In this document: positions 40,781 to 49,257 of the stretch, piece after piece
Numbering within the stretch: position 1 is the first letter of the stretch
Layout of the letters: the number at the start of each line of letters is the position of its first letter
Assembly: GCA_016235675.1 (NCBI GenBank)
Contig: JACRJN010000032.1
Location: 1-56,755 of the forward strand
Reading direction: 5' to 3'
Source: Candidatus Schekmanbacteria bacterium
GTDB taxonomy: Bacteria; SZUA-182
Length of the DNA: 56,755 nt
Program-made: the position numbers and the translations under genes
Notes under the pieces: generated by a model
What the model was told of the DNA's origin: nothing
Seen by the model: only the letters and a program-made list of their open reading frames with translations
Database searches by the model: none

Positions 40781-41857
40781 GTCTGTTGTTTAAGGTTAAC
40801 CAACTTACAAAGCAGTTTGCCCCGGCACAGAATCGATGCCCTGCTGGTAAGCAGCCATAAAAATATCCGCTGGTTGACCGGCTTTACCGGCTCCAGCGGA
40901 TTGTTACTGGTCGATCGGCGGAAATCTTATCTTTTTACCGACGGACGATATATCGTTCAGGCCAAACAAGAGGTCAGCGGTACGGAAATCGTCATTACCC
41001 ATAAGCCTGCCGCCTTTATAGCCAAAGCGCTGAAAACAGGGGCGATAAAACGCCTGGGATTGGAAGAACAAAACCTGACGCTGGCTGCATATCGGCAACT
41101 GGAAACCGCCCTGAATCAATCAGCGACGAAACTTGTTCCTATCAGGCAAGGGATCGTGGAAAATCAGCGCCGGATTAAAGACGATTCGGAACTGGAACGA
41201 ATTGGGCGGGCAATAGAGATTACGGGAAAAGCCTTCTCGGCAATTTCCGCTGAGATTAAGCCGGGAATAAAAGAGCGGGAACTGGCACTTTTATTAGAAT
41301 GGGCGATGAGAAAGCTGGGAGCGGAGGCCGTTTCTTTTGAGACAATCGTCGCCTCCGGCCAGCGTTCGGCCTTGCCTCACGGGAGGGCATCCGATAAAGT
41401 TATCGAATCCGGCGACTTGGTGGTGATAGATTTTGGGGCAAGCGTTGACGGTTATTGTGCCGATGTCACCCGTACCTTGATGGTAGGGGAGCCATCCGCG
41501 GAACAAAAAAAGATTTACAATTTGATTTCCCGGGTGCAAAAGTTAGGGATTGAAACGGCGCGGCCCGGAATTTTAGTCTCTCAAATCGATCTGGCTATAC
41601 GACAGGAAATCAAAGACGCAGGCTATGGAAATTATTTTGTGCACAGCAGCGGGCACGGCCTGGGACTGGATGTGCACGAAGGCCCGCGTATCTATAAAAC
41701 CGACAAAACGGTTTTGCAGCCCGGCATGGTTTTCACCATCGAACCGGGCGTTTATCTCCCCGGCTTGGGCGGGGTCAGAATAGAGGATATGCTGGTCGTA
41801 ACCCAAGACGGCTGTCAGGTTTTGACCGGCGGGATTCCTAAATATGAGTTTATTTAA
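40739..41857 (+). CDS. pepP: Xaa-Pro aminopeptidase (M24B family)
   Basis: Removes N-terminal residues preceding proline. An N-terminal creatinase-like domain (DALLVSSHKNIRWLTGFTGSSG) precedes the pita-bread catalytic domain with metal ligands in DFGASVDGYCADVTRT, HSSGHGLGLDVHE, FTIEPGVYL and GGVRIEDM. ATG 40739 gives 372 residues. A TTG two codons earlier is an alternative. The first ~13 residues derive from a palindromic repeat, as family members normally begin close to RLxxL. aroQ-pepP-accB-accC is a common gene order, seen here with insertions. Confidence 0.93.
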   Translation: MDNEKDIINDPLSDVCCLRLTNLQSSLPRHRIDALLVSSHKNIRWLTGFTGSSGLLLVDRRKSYLFTDGRYIVQAKQEVSGTEIVITHKPAAFIAKALKTGAIKRLGLEEQNLTLAAYRQLETALNQSATKLVPIRQGIVENQRRIKDDSELERIGRAIEITGKAFSAISAEIKPGIKERELALLLEWAMRKLGAEAVSFETIVASGQRSALPHGRASDKVIESGDLVVIDFGASVDGYCADVTRTLMVGEPSAEQKKIYNLISRVQKLGIETARPGILVSQIDLAIRQEIKDAGYGNYFVHSSGHGLGLDVHEGPRIYKTDKTVLQPGMVFTIEPGVYLPGLGGVRIEDMLVVTQDGCQVLTGGIPKYEFI

Positions 41858-41860
41858 AAC

Positions 41861-41927
41861 AGGCTTGAGACCTGAGGCTTGAGGGATGAGAAGAAGAGCT
41901 TTTACTCAAGCCTCAAGCCTCAAGCCT
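41861..41927. repeat. Palindrome, family K (GAGACCTGAGGCTTGAGG type)
   Basis: AGGCTTGAGACCTGAGGCTT and GAGGGATGAG face CTCAAGCCTCAAGCCTCAAG. It separates pepP from accB. A left arm alone is at 25340-25360. Confidence 0.7.
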
Positions 41928-41952
41928 AATTTTGCGCTTGGGAGTTTCGATT

Positions 41953-42447
41953 ATGAATATTAAAACATTGAGTAAACTAATCTCGTTAGTGGAAAAAAGC
42001 AACATCAACGAACTGGAAGTGGAAGAAGACAACCTCAAGGTACGGATCAAAAAGGCGCCGCCGGTTTATAATTATTCGGCGGAATTTGCAACGATACAGC
42101 CTGTTGCTCCGGCCATGATCCCTATGGGGGGAAAGCCGCTTACTGCCGCAATCCCTCAGGAGGTTAAACCGGCAACAGTTGAAAAAACGGAAATCGACCC
42201 CAACCTCAAGGAAGTCATCTCCCCCATGGTAGGCACTTTCTATCGCTCATCCGGGCCGGGCAGACCCAATTACGTTGGGCTTGGGGATGTGGTGAAAAAA
42301 GGCGACACCCTCTGTATTATCGAGGCGATGAAGCTGATGAATGAAATCGAAGCCCCCTATGACGGGAAAATCGATTCGGTTTTAGCGGAAAACGCCCAGC
42401 CGGTGGAGTTCGGTGAAAAGCTGTTTCTGATCAGAGCGGGAGCTTAA
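41953..42447 (+). CDS. accB: Biotin carboxyl carrier protein of acetyl-CoA carboxylase (AccB)
   Basis: Carries CO2 on biotin between AccC and the carboxyltransferase in fatty acid synthesis. NIKTLSKLISLVEKSN is the usual N-terminal dimer helix. A Pro/Ala-rich linker follows, then the biotinyl domain with EAMKLMNE and biotinylated Lys127. ATG 41953 has GGGAG upstream; a TTG seven codons earlier lies in repeat DNA. 164 residues is typical. accC would normally follow at once, but here a TA pair and a nested palindrome intervene. Confidence 0.96.
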   Translation: MNIKTLSKLISLVEKSNINELEVEEDNLKVRIKKAPPVYNYSAEFATIQPVAPAMIPMGGKPLTAAIPQEVKPATVEKTEIDPNLKEVISPMVGTFYRSSGPGRPNYVGLGDVVKKGDTLCIIEAMKLMNEIEAPYDGKIDSVLAENAQPVEFGEKLFLIRAGA

Positions 42448-42464
42448 AGGACTGAGGAAAATCC

Positions 42465-42689
42465 ATGAAAACAATGGAATATTATGCTAAAGTTTTAAAT
42501 GATGGGCATCTTTCTGTACCGGAAGATGCCGAACTTACGCCTGGTGAATTAGTAAGGGTGATAATTTTATTAGATGATGAAGACGGTTTAGTTTTGAAAG
42601 AAAATTTTGTAAATGAGTTAAAAAAAGCCCAAGAGGAGGATATGCAAGGGCAGGGTATTACTTTGGAAGAGTATGCAAGAAAAATATAA
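42465..42689 (+). CDS. AbrB-like antitoxin
   Basis: A 74-residue protein. MEYYAKVLNDGHLSVPEDAE resembles a swapped-hairpin AbrB/SpoVT domain (LPEDA-type strand), followed by an acidic C-terminal arm (LKKAQEEDMQGQGITLEEY) that could cover the toxin. It overlaps the RelE-like gene by 17 bases and starts 18 bases after accB. The family call is moderate; the pairing is clear. Confidence 0.8.
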   Translation: MKTMEYYAKVLNDGHLSVPEDAELTPGELVRVIILLDDEDGLVLKENFVNELKKAQEEDMQGQGITLEEYARKI

Positions 42690-42963
42690 AATTATTTTGT
42701 TGCCTGTTGCACAGAAAGATTTAAATTCCCAAGATAAAATATTACGGGAGAAATTAATTTCCAAGATTGTTTGGCTGTCTATCCATCCTGAAGTTTTAGG
42801 ACAGTGTCCCTTATCAGGGCTTCCTCCGGAACTCAAGGGGTTATGTAAATACCGGATAGGTGATTATCGTATTATTTATAAAGTTAGTCATAACGATAAA
42901 ATAATAAAAGTTTACGCAGTAAAACATCGTTCTCAAGTGTACAAAGATCTCAAAAACATATAA
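42673..42963 (+). CDS. RelE/ParE-family toxin
   Basis: A 96-residue protein with the RelE fold: YKIILLPVAQKDLNSQ at the start, LPPELKGLCKYRIGDYRII with the basic RNA-contacting residues, and KVYAVKHRSQVYK at the end, typical of ribosome-dependent mRNases or ParE-like gyrase inhibitors. It lies downstream of and overlaps its antitoxin. Insertion of this module separates accB from accC. Confidence 0.88.
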   Translation: MQEKYKIILLPVAQKDLNSQDKILREKLISKIVWLSIHPEVLGQCPLSGLPPELKGLCKYRIGDYRIIYKVSHNDKIIKVYAVKHRSQVYKDLKNI

Positions 42964-43011
42964 AAATTAAATACCATCAATATGGCAGACGCAAGAAACG
43001 TATACTTTTTA

Positions 43012-43320
43012 ACCACGAAGAGCACGAAGGACACGAAGAAATAAAAGTTAAAAACAATTGTTTTTTTCACTTTATAACTCATGTTACGCAAGGATTGGCA
43101 ATCGGCCATAAACAAACAGATTAACAGCAGACGATGCGTAAAAGTGTCATTCCCGTGAAAACGGGAATCCAGGTTTTTCAAGGCTCCGGCTTAAGCCTAC
43201 GCTGATGAAGTTAATTATATTCTGGATTCCCGCTGCTGCGGGAATGACATTTGTGAGTTTTTTTCAAAGTTTGCGTAACATGAGTTTATAATTCTTCGTG
43301 CTCTTCGTGTGCTTTGTGGT
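43012..43320. repeat. Three-level nested palindrome (family F copy 4 outermost) between accB-side TA pair and accC
   Basis: 42964-43396 has no gene. Outer: ACCACGAAGAGCACGAAG (43012) against CTTCGTGTGCTTTGTGGT (to 43320). Middle: AACTCATGTTACGCAA (43076-43091) against TTGCGTAACATGAGTT (43271-43286), perfect 16-base arms. Inner: TGTCATTCCCGTGAAAACGG (43145) against TGCGGGAATGACA (to 43249), family I. Confidence 0.8.
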
Positions 43321-43396
43321 TAAAAAAAATCGCTTAGATTAACGTCAACGACATTGGGGATGCTTCCCCTTAACTTAACATATACGGTAACAACCA

Positions 43397-44737
<1,341 letters not shown>

Positions 44738-44833
44738 GAAGTCAGAATATAGGAGACAGAAGTCAGAATAGATTAAACCCTTGTGATGCGGGGAGATTTT
44801 ATTCTGGCTCCTGACTTCTGACTCCTGTATTCT
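44738..44833. repeat. Palindrome, family N (AGAAGTCAGAAT type)
   Basis: GAAGTCAGAATATAGGAGAC and AGAAGTCAGAATA face ATTCTGGCTCCTGACTTCTG and ACTCCTGTATTCT. It starts at the base after the accC stop codon. Confidence 0.75.
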
Positions 44834-44865
44834 ATTTAAAAGTATAGTAAGAAGGGAGCAGGATA

Positions 44866-45228
44866 ATGGATAAAGCCAAAATAACGGCTATCGAAAAGAA
44901 ACTAAGAGAGGAAAGAGAGCAACTGTTGCAGGAAGCGGGCAAGACTTTAAGCAGCCTGAATCAGCAGCAGGTTACCGATGAATTGGCGGATTTCACCGAC
45001 CAGTCCTCCATGGAATGGGAACGGAACTTTTTACTGCGCATGAAGGAACGGGAGCGCAATCTGCTGATCAAAATCGAGCGCACCCTGGAAAAGATAAAAG
45101 AAGGCACATTTGGCATTTGCGAGGAATGCGGTTGTGAAATCTCGGAAAAAAGGCTGGAGGCACGCCCGGTAGTAACCTTATGCGTCGATTGCAAGACCGA
45201 ACAGGAAAAAAAGGAAAAATATGGCTGA
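44866..45228 (+). CDS. DksA/TraR-type C4 zinc-finger protein
   Basis: A 120-residue protein. An N-terminal coiled-coil hairpin (residues ~5-75) precedes the zinc finger Cys85, Cys88, Cys106, Cys109 (FGICEECGCEISEKR...TLCVDCK). DksA-like proteins enter the RNA polymerase secondary channel and modulate rRNA and stress promoters, often with ppGpp. The coiled-coil tip has an Asp-rich region (DELADFTDQ), compatible with DksA function. GAAGGGAGCAGG precedes ATG 44866. It overlaps thpR by eight bases. Confidence 0.9.
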   Translation: MDKAKITAIEKKLREEREQLLQEAGKTLSSLNQQQVTDELADFTDQSSMEWERNFLLRMKERERNLLIKIERTLEKIKEGTFGICEECGCEISEKRLEARPVVTLCVDCKTEQEKKEKYG

Positions 45229-45799
45229 TGACAGCCCCATCCGCTGTTTTATCGCCCTCAATTTCCCGCCCGAAGTGTTAGCTGCGGCGCAAGAGCTTGT
45301 CCGCCAATTGTCTTGTGCCAAAGGACGCATCACCTGGGTCAAACCCGAAGGGGTGCATCTCACCTTCAAATTCCTGGGGAATATTCCCGCCTCCCAATTG
45401 GAAGAGGTTAAGCGCAAACTCTCCGCAAGCGCCGTCGGAATATCCCCGTTTACCCTGCAATTTACCAACCTGGGAGTCTTCCCCAACCAGAGACAACCCC
45501 GCATCATCTGGTGGGGCACAAAATGCGACTCCCCCGGACTTGCCCAACTCTATCAAAACATCGAAAAGTCCCTAGCCCAATGCGGCTTCCCGGTTGAAAC
45601 CCGCACATTTTCCCCCCATCTTACCCTCGGACGTATCCGCGAACTCCACCAACCCAAGAATCTAATCGAATTACTATCCACAATTTCTATCCCCCAACTC
45701 CCGCCCATCCCCGTCCGCCAGGTGGATTTGATGCAAAGCACTTTGGGCAGAGATGGGGCGGTCTATAGTCGGATGGCGGGAGTGGAGTTGGCGGGATAA
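45221..45799 (+). CDS. thpR: RNA 2',3'-cyclic phosphodiesterase (ThpR/LigT)
   Basis: A 2H-phosphoesterase hydrolysing 2',3'-cyclic RNA ends. The two catalytic H-x-T motifs are His46-Leu-Thr48 (GVHLTFKFLG) and His133-Leu-Thr135 (FSPHLTLGRIR). IRCFIALNFPP at the start is typical, and 192 residues is normal. It is translationally coupled to the dksA-like gene. In several phyla thpR lies close to recA, which follows here after one small gene. Confidence 0.95.
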   Translation: MADDSPIRCFIALNFPPEVLAAAQELVRQLSCAKGRITWVKPEGVHLTFKFLGNIPASQLEEVKRKLSASAVGISPFTLQFTNLGVFPNQRQPRIIWWGTKCDSPGLAQLYQNIEKSLAQCGFPVETRTFSPHLTLGRIRELHQPKNLIELLSTISIPQLPPIPVRQVDLMQSTLGRDGAVYSRMAGVELAG

Positions 45800-45818
45800 A
45801 AATTTATACCTGTAACTC

Positions 45819-45919
45819 TTGACAGACTGCTTAGTACATGATAGAGTGACATTAATGGTATTATACCAAATTCTCTTGATGTTAAAATATGTTGACATTG
45901 CACTGAATGAGGTTAAAAT
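45819..45919 (+). promoter_or_regulatory. Two tandem sigma-70-like promoters
   Basis: TTGACA (45819-45824), 17 bases, TAGAGT (45842-45847); and TTGACA (45892-45897), 16 bases, TAAAAT (45914-45919). The second would start transcription about 14 bases before ATG 45940, leaving just enough room for the GGGGA ribosome site. Confidence 0.55.
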
Positions 45920-45939
45920 ATAAATATATGGGGGAAATC

Positions 45940-46383
45940 ATGAGAAATCTCAATTTATTATTATTGATTGCTCTGTTTGTTGTAGTTCCGTCCGCTTGGG
46001 CTGTGGAGGTAGCTCCGCGTATTTCAGACCGGGAAATAGTAGAGCGGTTGACGCGGTTGGAAGAGGGGCAGCAGGCTTTGAATGCTAGTCAGCAAACATT
46101 GCGTTCGGAAATGAATCTCAGGTTTAATGAATTGCGTGAGGACACAAATACCAGATTTGCCGAATTACGTTCCGATATGAATGCCAGATTTGAACTTATA
46201 ACCTGGATGCTGGGGCTTTTTATCAGCATCGCCAGTATAACCCTGGGGTTTGTAGTGCGGATACAGTGGCAGATGAACAAGCGTCAAACCCAAATGGAAA
46301 AAGCATTGGAAACCCAAAAGGACGAAATGACTTTTCTCAAGGGTTTGGTCGAAAAGCTCTTGCCGACGGGACGGGTTTTGTGA
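45940..46383 (+). CDS. Secreted/membrane coiled-coil protein of unknown function
   Basis: A 147-residue protein. Signal peptide MRNLNLLLLIALFVVVPSAWA, cleavage before VEVAP. It is followed by an alpha-helical coiled coil with an 11-residue periodicity (LNLRFNELRED, NTRFAELRSDM, NARFELIT), then a membrane helix (WMLGLFISIASITLGFVV, ~86-104) and a short cytoplasmic helix. I use ATG 45940 (GGGGA five bases upstream) instead of frames from 45907, which lie inside the promoter. Proteins of this build occur in many environmental bacteria without known function. Confidence 0.75.
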   Translation: MRNLNLLLLIALFVVVPSAWAVEVAPRISDREIVERLTRLEEGQQALNASQQTLRSEMNLRFNELREDTNTRFAELRSDMNARFELITWMLGLFISIASITLGFVVRIQWQMNKRQTQMEKALETQKDEMTFLKGLVEKLLPTGRVL

Positions 46384-46744
46384 TTTAATTAGGTAGGTAG
46401 GTTTGGGTTTCGTCTCTTAACTTAAATTTGTATCCCGGTAGCACAGGCTTCCAGTCTGTGATGCACAGGCAAGTGCCTGTGCCGTCTGATATAGGGATGA
46501 ATGATATTTCAGGGTGATTAAAATAACGTTACCCCTTAATGGTTTCGGTGTGAGGGCACGCCAAAACATCTCATGTATGAACGTAGCGTTGGGGTTTATC
46601 CCCAACATGCAGACGCAGGGATTTTACCCTTACCTCAAAAGCGGGGGATAAACCCCCGCGCTACTAACTACTAACAACAACAGGCGGGACGCCTGTTCTA
46701 CCAATAAACTAATTCAGCAACACCATAACATAAGGAGTAAGGCT
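46384..46744. other. 361-base gap filled with palindromes (families B, E half, L)
   Basis: 46438-46483 is family B (GGTAGCACAGGCTTCC...GTGCCTGTGCC), 46526-46570 the right half of family E, 46581-46666 family L (CGTAGCGTTGGGGTTTATCC against GGGGGATAAACCCCC) and 46677-46701 a small AACAGGCG/CGCCTGTT palindrome. No gene. No SOS box of either the CTGT-N8-ACAG or the GAAC-N4-GTTC type is visible ahead of recA. Confidence 0.65.
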
Positions 46745-47800
46745 TTGAGCAGTATACAAACAAATGCGGGCAAGGAGAAGGTGCTCCAGACGGCGATCGA
46801 GCAGATTGAGCGCAGCTTCGGTACCGGGGCGATTATGCGTCTGGGTGCGTCCGCCCAGGTCAACATAGATTTCATATCTACTACCTCATTAGCTTTGGAT
46901 GCCGCTTTAGGTATCGGTGGTTTGCCGCGGGGCCGGGTGGTGGAGATTTTCGGGCCGGAATCATCCGGTAAGACCACATTGGCTTTGCATGTAGCGGCTG
47001 AGGCGCAAAAGGACGGCGGGGTGGTCTGCTTTATCGACGCCGAACACGCCCTGGATGCCAAATACGCCCAAAAGCTGGGCGTCAACACCGACGAGATGCT
47101 GGTCTCTCAGCCCGACACCGGCGAACAAGCCCTGGAAATCGCCGAAATTCTGGTACGCAGTGGGGCGATGGACGTGGTGATTGTGGACTCGGTGGCGGCG
47201 CTAGTTCCCAAGGCCGAGATCGAAGGGGAGATGGGCGATTCCCATATGGGAGTGCAGGCGCGCCTGATGTCGCAGGCTTTGCGCAAACTTACCGGGGTGG
47301 TGGCCAAGTCCAAGACCTGCCTGATTTTCATCAACCAGTTGCGGGAAAAGATCGGCGGGGTAATCTTCGGCAATCCGGAGGTGACCACCGGCGGGCGGGC
47401 GCTCAAGTTCTACGCTACCATGCGCATCGACATCCGCAAGAAAGAGGCCATCAAAGACGGCACCAACGTCATTGGCACCCGCACCCATGTCAAGGTAGTG
47501 AAAAATAAACTGGCTCCGCCGTTCAAAGAAGCGGATTTCGATATTATGTACGGCATAGGGATTTCCCGTGCCGCGGATTTGCTGGACATCGCCGCTGAAA
47601 ACGGCCTGGTGGAGAAAAGCGGTGTCTGGTATTCCTATCAGGGGCAGCGCATCGGCCAGGGACGGGAAAACGCCAAGAAGTTTTTAGATGAACATACCGA
47701 TATGTTCAACACCCTGAACGAAGAAGTGCGCAAGTTTTTGAATGTGCCGGTGCGCAAAGCAAACGGCGCCGCTAGTTTGACTACCGAAGGGAACGCCTAG
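46745..47800 (+). CDS. recA: RecA recombinase
   Basis: Forms filaments on single-stranded DNA, drives strand exchange and activates the SOS response. [14 protein letters not shown], Walker [10 protein letters not shown] (70-78), [20 protein letters not shown] with loop L1, and the L2 region [20 protein letters not shown] are intact. 351 residues. The start is TTG 46745, supported by AAGGAGT upstream and by the conserved N terminus. The stop overlaps the GTG start of nadX. Confidence 0.98.
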   Translation: MSSIQTNAGKEKVLQTAIEQIERSFGTGAIMRLGASAQVNIDFISTTSLALDAALGIGGLPRGRVVEIFGPESSGKTTLALHVAAEAQKDGGVVCFIDAEHALDAKYAQKLGVNTDEMLVSQPDTGEQALEIAEILVRSGAMDVVIVDSVAALVPKAEIEGEMGDSHMGVQARLMSQALRKLTGVVAKSKTCLIFINQLREKIGGVIFGNPEVTTGGRALKFYATMRIDIRKKEAIKDGTNVIGTRTHVKVVKNKLAPPFKEADFDIMYGIGISRAADLLDIAAENGLVEKSGVWYSYQGQRIGQGRENAKKFLDEHTDMFNTLNEEVRKFLNVPVRKANGAASLTTEGNA

Positions 47801-48681
47801 TGACTTTTTTTAAGGATGAAGGCGGGATTATGAAGGATGAGCAAAAAAATTCCGCCTTCCGCCTTTCGCCTTCATCCTTGACGCGTGTCGGCATCATCGG
47901 CTGCGGCAGCATCGGCTCTCTAATCGCCCGCGGTTTGTCCGATGTCCCCGCCTTAACTCTGGCGGCTCTGGCCGACGTTGATCAGGCCAAGGCGTCGAAG
48001 TTAGCCCAAAGCCTGACCGCAATACCACAGATTTTGCCAAGCGATCAGTTAATCTCCCAAGTGGATTTGGTGGTTGAAGCGGCTTGTCCGCAGGTTGTGC
48101 CGTCAATACTGGAACAAGCCTGCCGGTTGAACAAAGATGTATTGATTATCAGCATCGGCGGTATGCTGGACTTGTCTCCGCACATATCCACCCTGATGAA
48201 GGAAAGCCGCAGCAGGATATATTTGCCCTCCGGGGCGTTAGCCGGACTGGACGCCGTCAAAGCCGCTGCCGGGGATGAGATTTACAGCGCCACCCTTACC
48301 ACCCGTAAACCGCCCAAAGGGTTTACCGGCGCGCCCTATTTAATCCAAGCCGGAATCGATGTAAATTCCATCTATACCCCTACCGTAATCTTCGAAGGCA
48401 CCGCTTCGGATGCCGTCAAAGCCTTCCCCCAGAATATCAACGTCGCAGCCGCGTTAAGTTTAGCCGGTATCGGCCCGCAAAAGACCAAGGTGCGCATTAT
48501 CGCCGATCCGTCAGTTACCACCAACTGCCACGAGGTGGAAGTAACCGGCAATTTCGGCAAAATGATTGCCCGCACCGAAAATCTCCCCTTCCCCCAAAAC
48601 CCCAAAACCAGCTATCTGGCCGCATTGTCCGCCCTAGCTACTTTGAAAAAGATTGTTAGCCCGTTACAAATTGGAACGTAA
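47800..48681 (+). CDS. nadX: L-aspartate dehydrogenase (NadX)
   Basis: Oxidises aspartate to iminoaspartate for NAD synthesis, replacing NadB. The Rossmann fold begins RVGIIGCGSIGSLIARGL at about residue 28, with DLVVEAACPQVVP, the catalytic-region IYLPSGALAGLDAVKAA, TTRKPPKGF and NCHEVEV following. The first ~27 residues are translated from a palindrome (47812-47879) and are not part of the family. GTG 47800 overlaps the recA stop; ATG 47830 is also possible, but both lie at or inside the repeat. nadA and nadC are not nearby. Confidence 0.9.
   Translation: MTFFKDEGGIMKDEQKNSAFRLSPSSLTRVGIIGCGSIGSLIARGLSDVPALTLAALADVDQAKASKLAQSLTAIPQILPSDQLISQVDLVVEAACPQVVPSILEQACRLNKDVLIISIGGMLDLSPHISTLMKESRSRIYLPSGALAGLDAVKAAAGDEIYSATLTTRKPPKGFTGAPYLIQAGIDVNSIYTPTVIFEGTASDAVKAFPQNINVAAALSLAGIGPQKTKVRIIADPSVTTNCHEVEVTGNFGKMIARTENLPFPQNPKTSYLAALSALATLKKIVSPLQIGT
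47812..47879. repeat. Palindrome inside the 5' end of nadX
   Basis: AAGGATGAAGGCGGGATTAT and GAAGGATGAG face TTCCGCCTTCCGCC and TTCGCCTTCATCCTT. It lies between recA and the conserved part of nadX and is read through in frame. Confidence 0.75.
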
Positions 48682-48684
48682 ATT

Positions 48685-48730
48685 GTAGGGTGGGCTGTGC
48701 CCACCAAATGGCGGGCACAGCCCACCCTAC
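48685..48730. repeat. Palindrome, family C copy 3
   Basis: GTAGGGTGGGCTGTGCCC against GGGCACAGCCCACCCTAC with a ten-base centre; the most compact C copy in the window. It lies four bases after nadX and could act as its terminator hairpin. Confidence 0.75.
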
Positions 48731-48740
48731 TAAAGATTTG

Positions 48741-48874
48741 GTAGCGTAGAAACACAGGGACCCGAAGCGTCATTGCGAGCTTAAGCGAAGCAATCTCCAT
48801 GCGTGAGTATGAGATTGCTTCGGCGATAAAGCTGCCTCGCAATGACGGTTCGGGTCTCCTGTTGAGAACGCTAC
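48741..48874. repeat. Family A element (second subtype) with 9-base direct repeats
   Basis: GTAGCGTAGAAACACAGG and ACCCGAAGCGTCATTGCGAG face CTCGCAATGACGGTTCGGGT and CCTGTTGAGAACGCTAC. TAAAGATTT occurs directly outside both ends (48731-48739, 48875-48883), as expected for a target duplication. Confidence 0.8.
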
Positions 48875-48896
48875 TAAAGATTTTTTAAAATTCCCC

Positions 48897-48926
48897 TTGA
48901 CAACACTAAAAACCTGTTGCTATACT
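48897..48926 (+). promoter_or_regulatory. Promoter for the nickel/cobalt operon leader
   Basis: TTGACA (48897-48902), 18-base spacer, TATACT (48921-48926). Transcription would begin near 48933, about 325 bases before the porin-like gene, giving a long structured leader. Confidence 0.65.
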
Positions 48927-48932
48927 TATATA

Positions 48933-49034
48933 CAAATGGCGGCAAGAAGCCGCGGCAATAAAGTTGAGTTTTAGAATCAAAAGTCACGGAGACTGATTTC
49001 CCAGAAGGGAAAGAATGTTTGCGTGACTTTTTTT
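48933..49034 (+). ncRNA. Structured leader, first stem-loop unit with terminator
   Basis: A hairpin GCGGC-AAGAA-GCCGC (48939-48953) is followed by a long stem AAAAGTCACG/CGTGACTTTT (48979-48988 with 49022-49031), enclosing an inner hairpin TTTCCC-AGAA-GGGAAA (48997-49012). The outer stem ends in a seven-T run (49028-49034), the form of an intrinsic terminator. It matches no riboswitch class I can name. Because it precedes a Ni/Co transport operon, metal-responsive attenuation is plausible. Confidence 0.5.
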
Positions 49035-49043
49035 GTTTAACAG

Positions 49044-49225
49044 GCCACGAAGGCTTAATACTAATTCGCTATCAGTCATTAAAGAATGATCTGTAGCTGC
49101 TGAGGGTTAATCCCCCGCTTGCAGACGAACGTGTTGGGGATAAACCCCAACGCTACATTAATCATGGACAGCGAATTGGTATAACCGGTTAGGAAACCGG
49201 AAAATGACTTCGTGGCATTTTTTTT
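49044..49225 (+). ncRNA. Structured leader, second stem-loop unit interrupted by a palindromic repeat
   Basis: GCCACGAAG (49044-49052) pairs perfectly with CTTCGTGGC (49208-49216), followed by ATTTTTTTT. Inside is CCGGTT-AGGA-AACCGG (49185-49200) then AAAATGA. Plan, purine tetraloop, the AATG linker and terminal T-run mirror the first unit. A family L element (49055-49184) sits in the loop on the 5' side and has replaced the expected ~10-base linker. The unit may still fold, since the insert is itself self-complementary. Confidence 0.5.
49055..49184. repeat. Palindrome, family L copy 2, inserted in the leader
   Basis: TTAATACTAATTCGCTATC at 49055 faces GACAGCGAATTGGTATAA (to 49184), with TAGCTGCTGAGGGTTAATCC against GGGGATAAACCCCAACGCTA inside. 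A left part of the same family is at 28261-28361, and its core type recurs at 46581-46666. Confidence 0.75.
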
Positions 49226-49257
49226 GCGAAAGAATTGCAGAAAGTTAGGAGAAACAA

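Noticed and set aside
46677-46701. LexA/SOS operator upstream of recA
   Set aside because: AACAGGCG...CGCCTGTT is a palindrome, but its sequence fits the intergenic repeat families, not the CTGT-N8-ACAG or GAAC-N4-GTTC operator patterns.
48979-49034. Cobalamin riboswitch
   Set aside because: GTCACGGAGACTGA is slightly reminiscent of the B12 box, but the order of conserved elements, the GGTG segment and the required length are missing.
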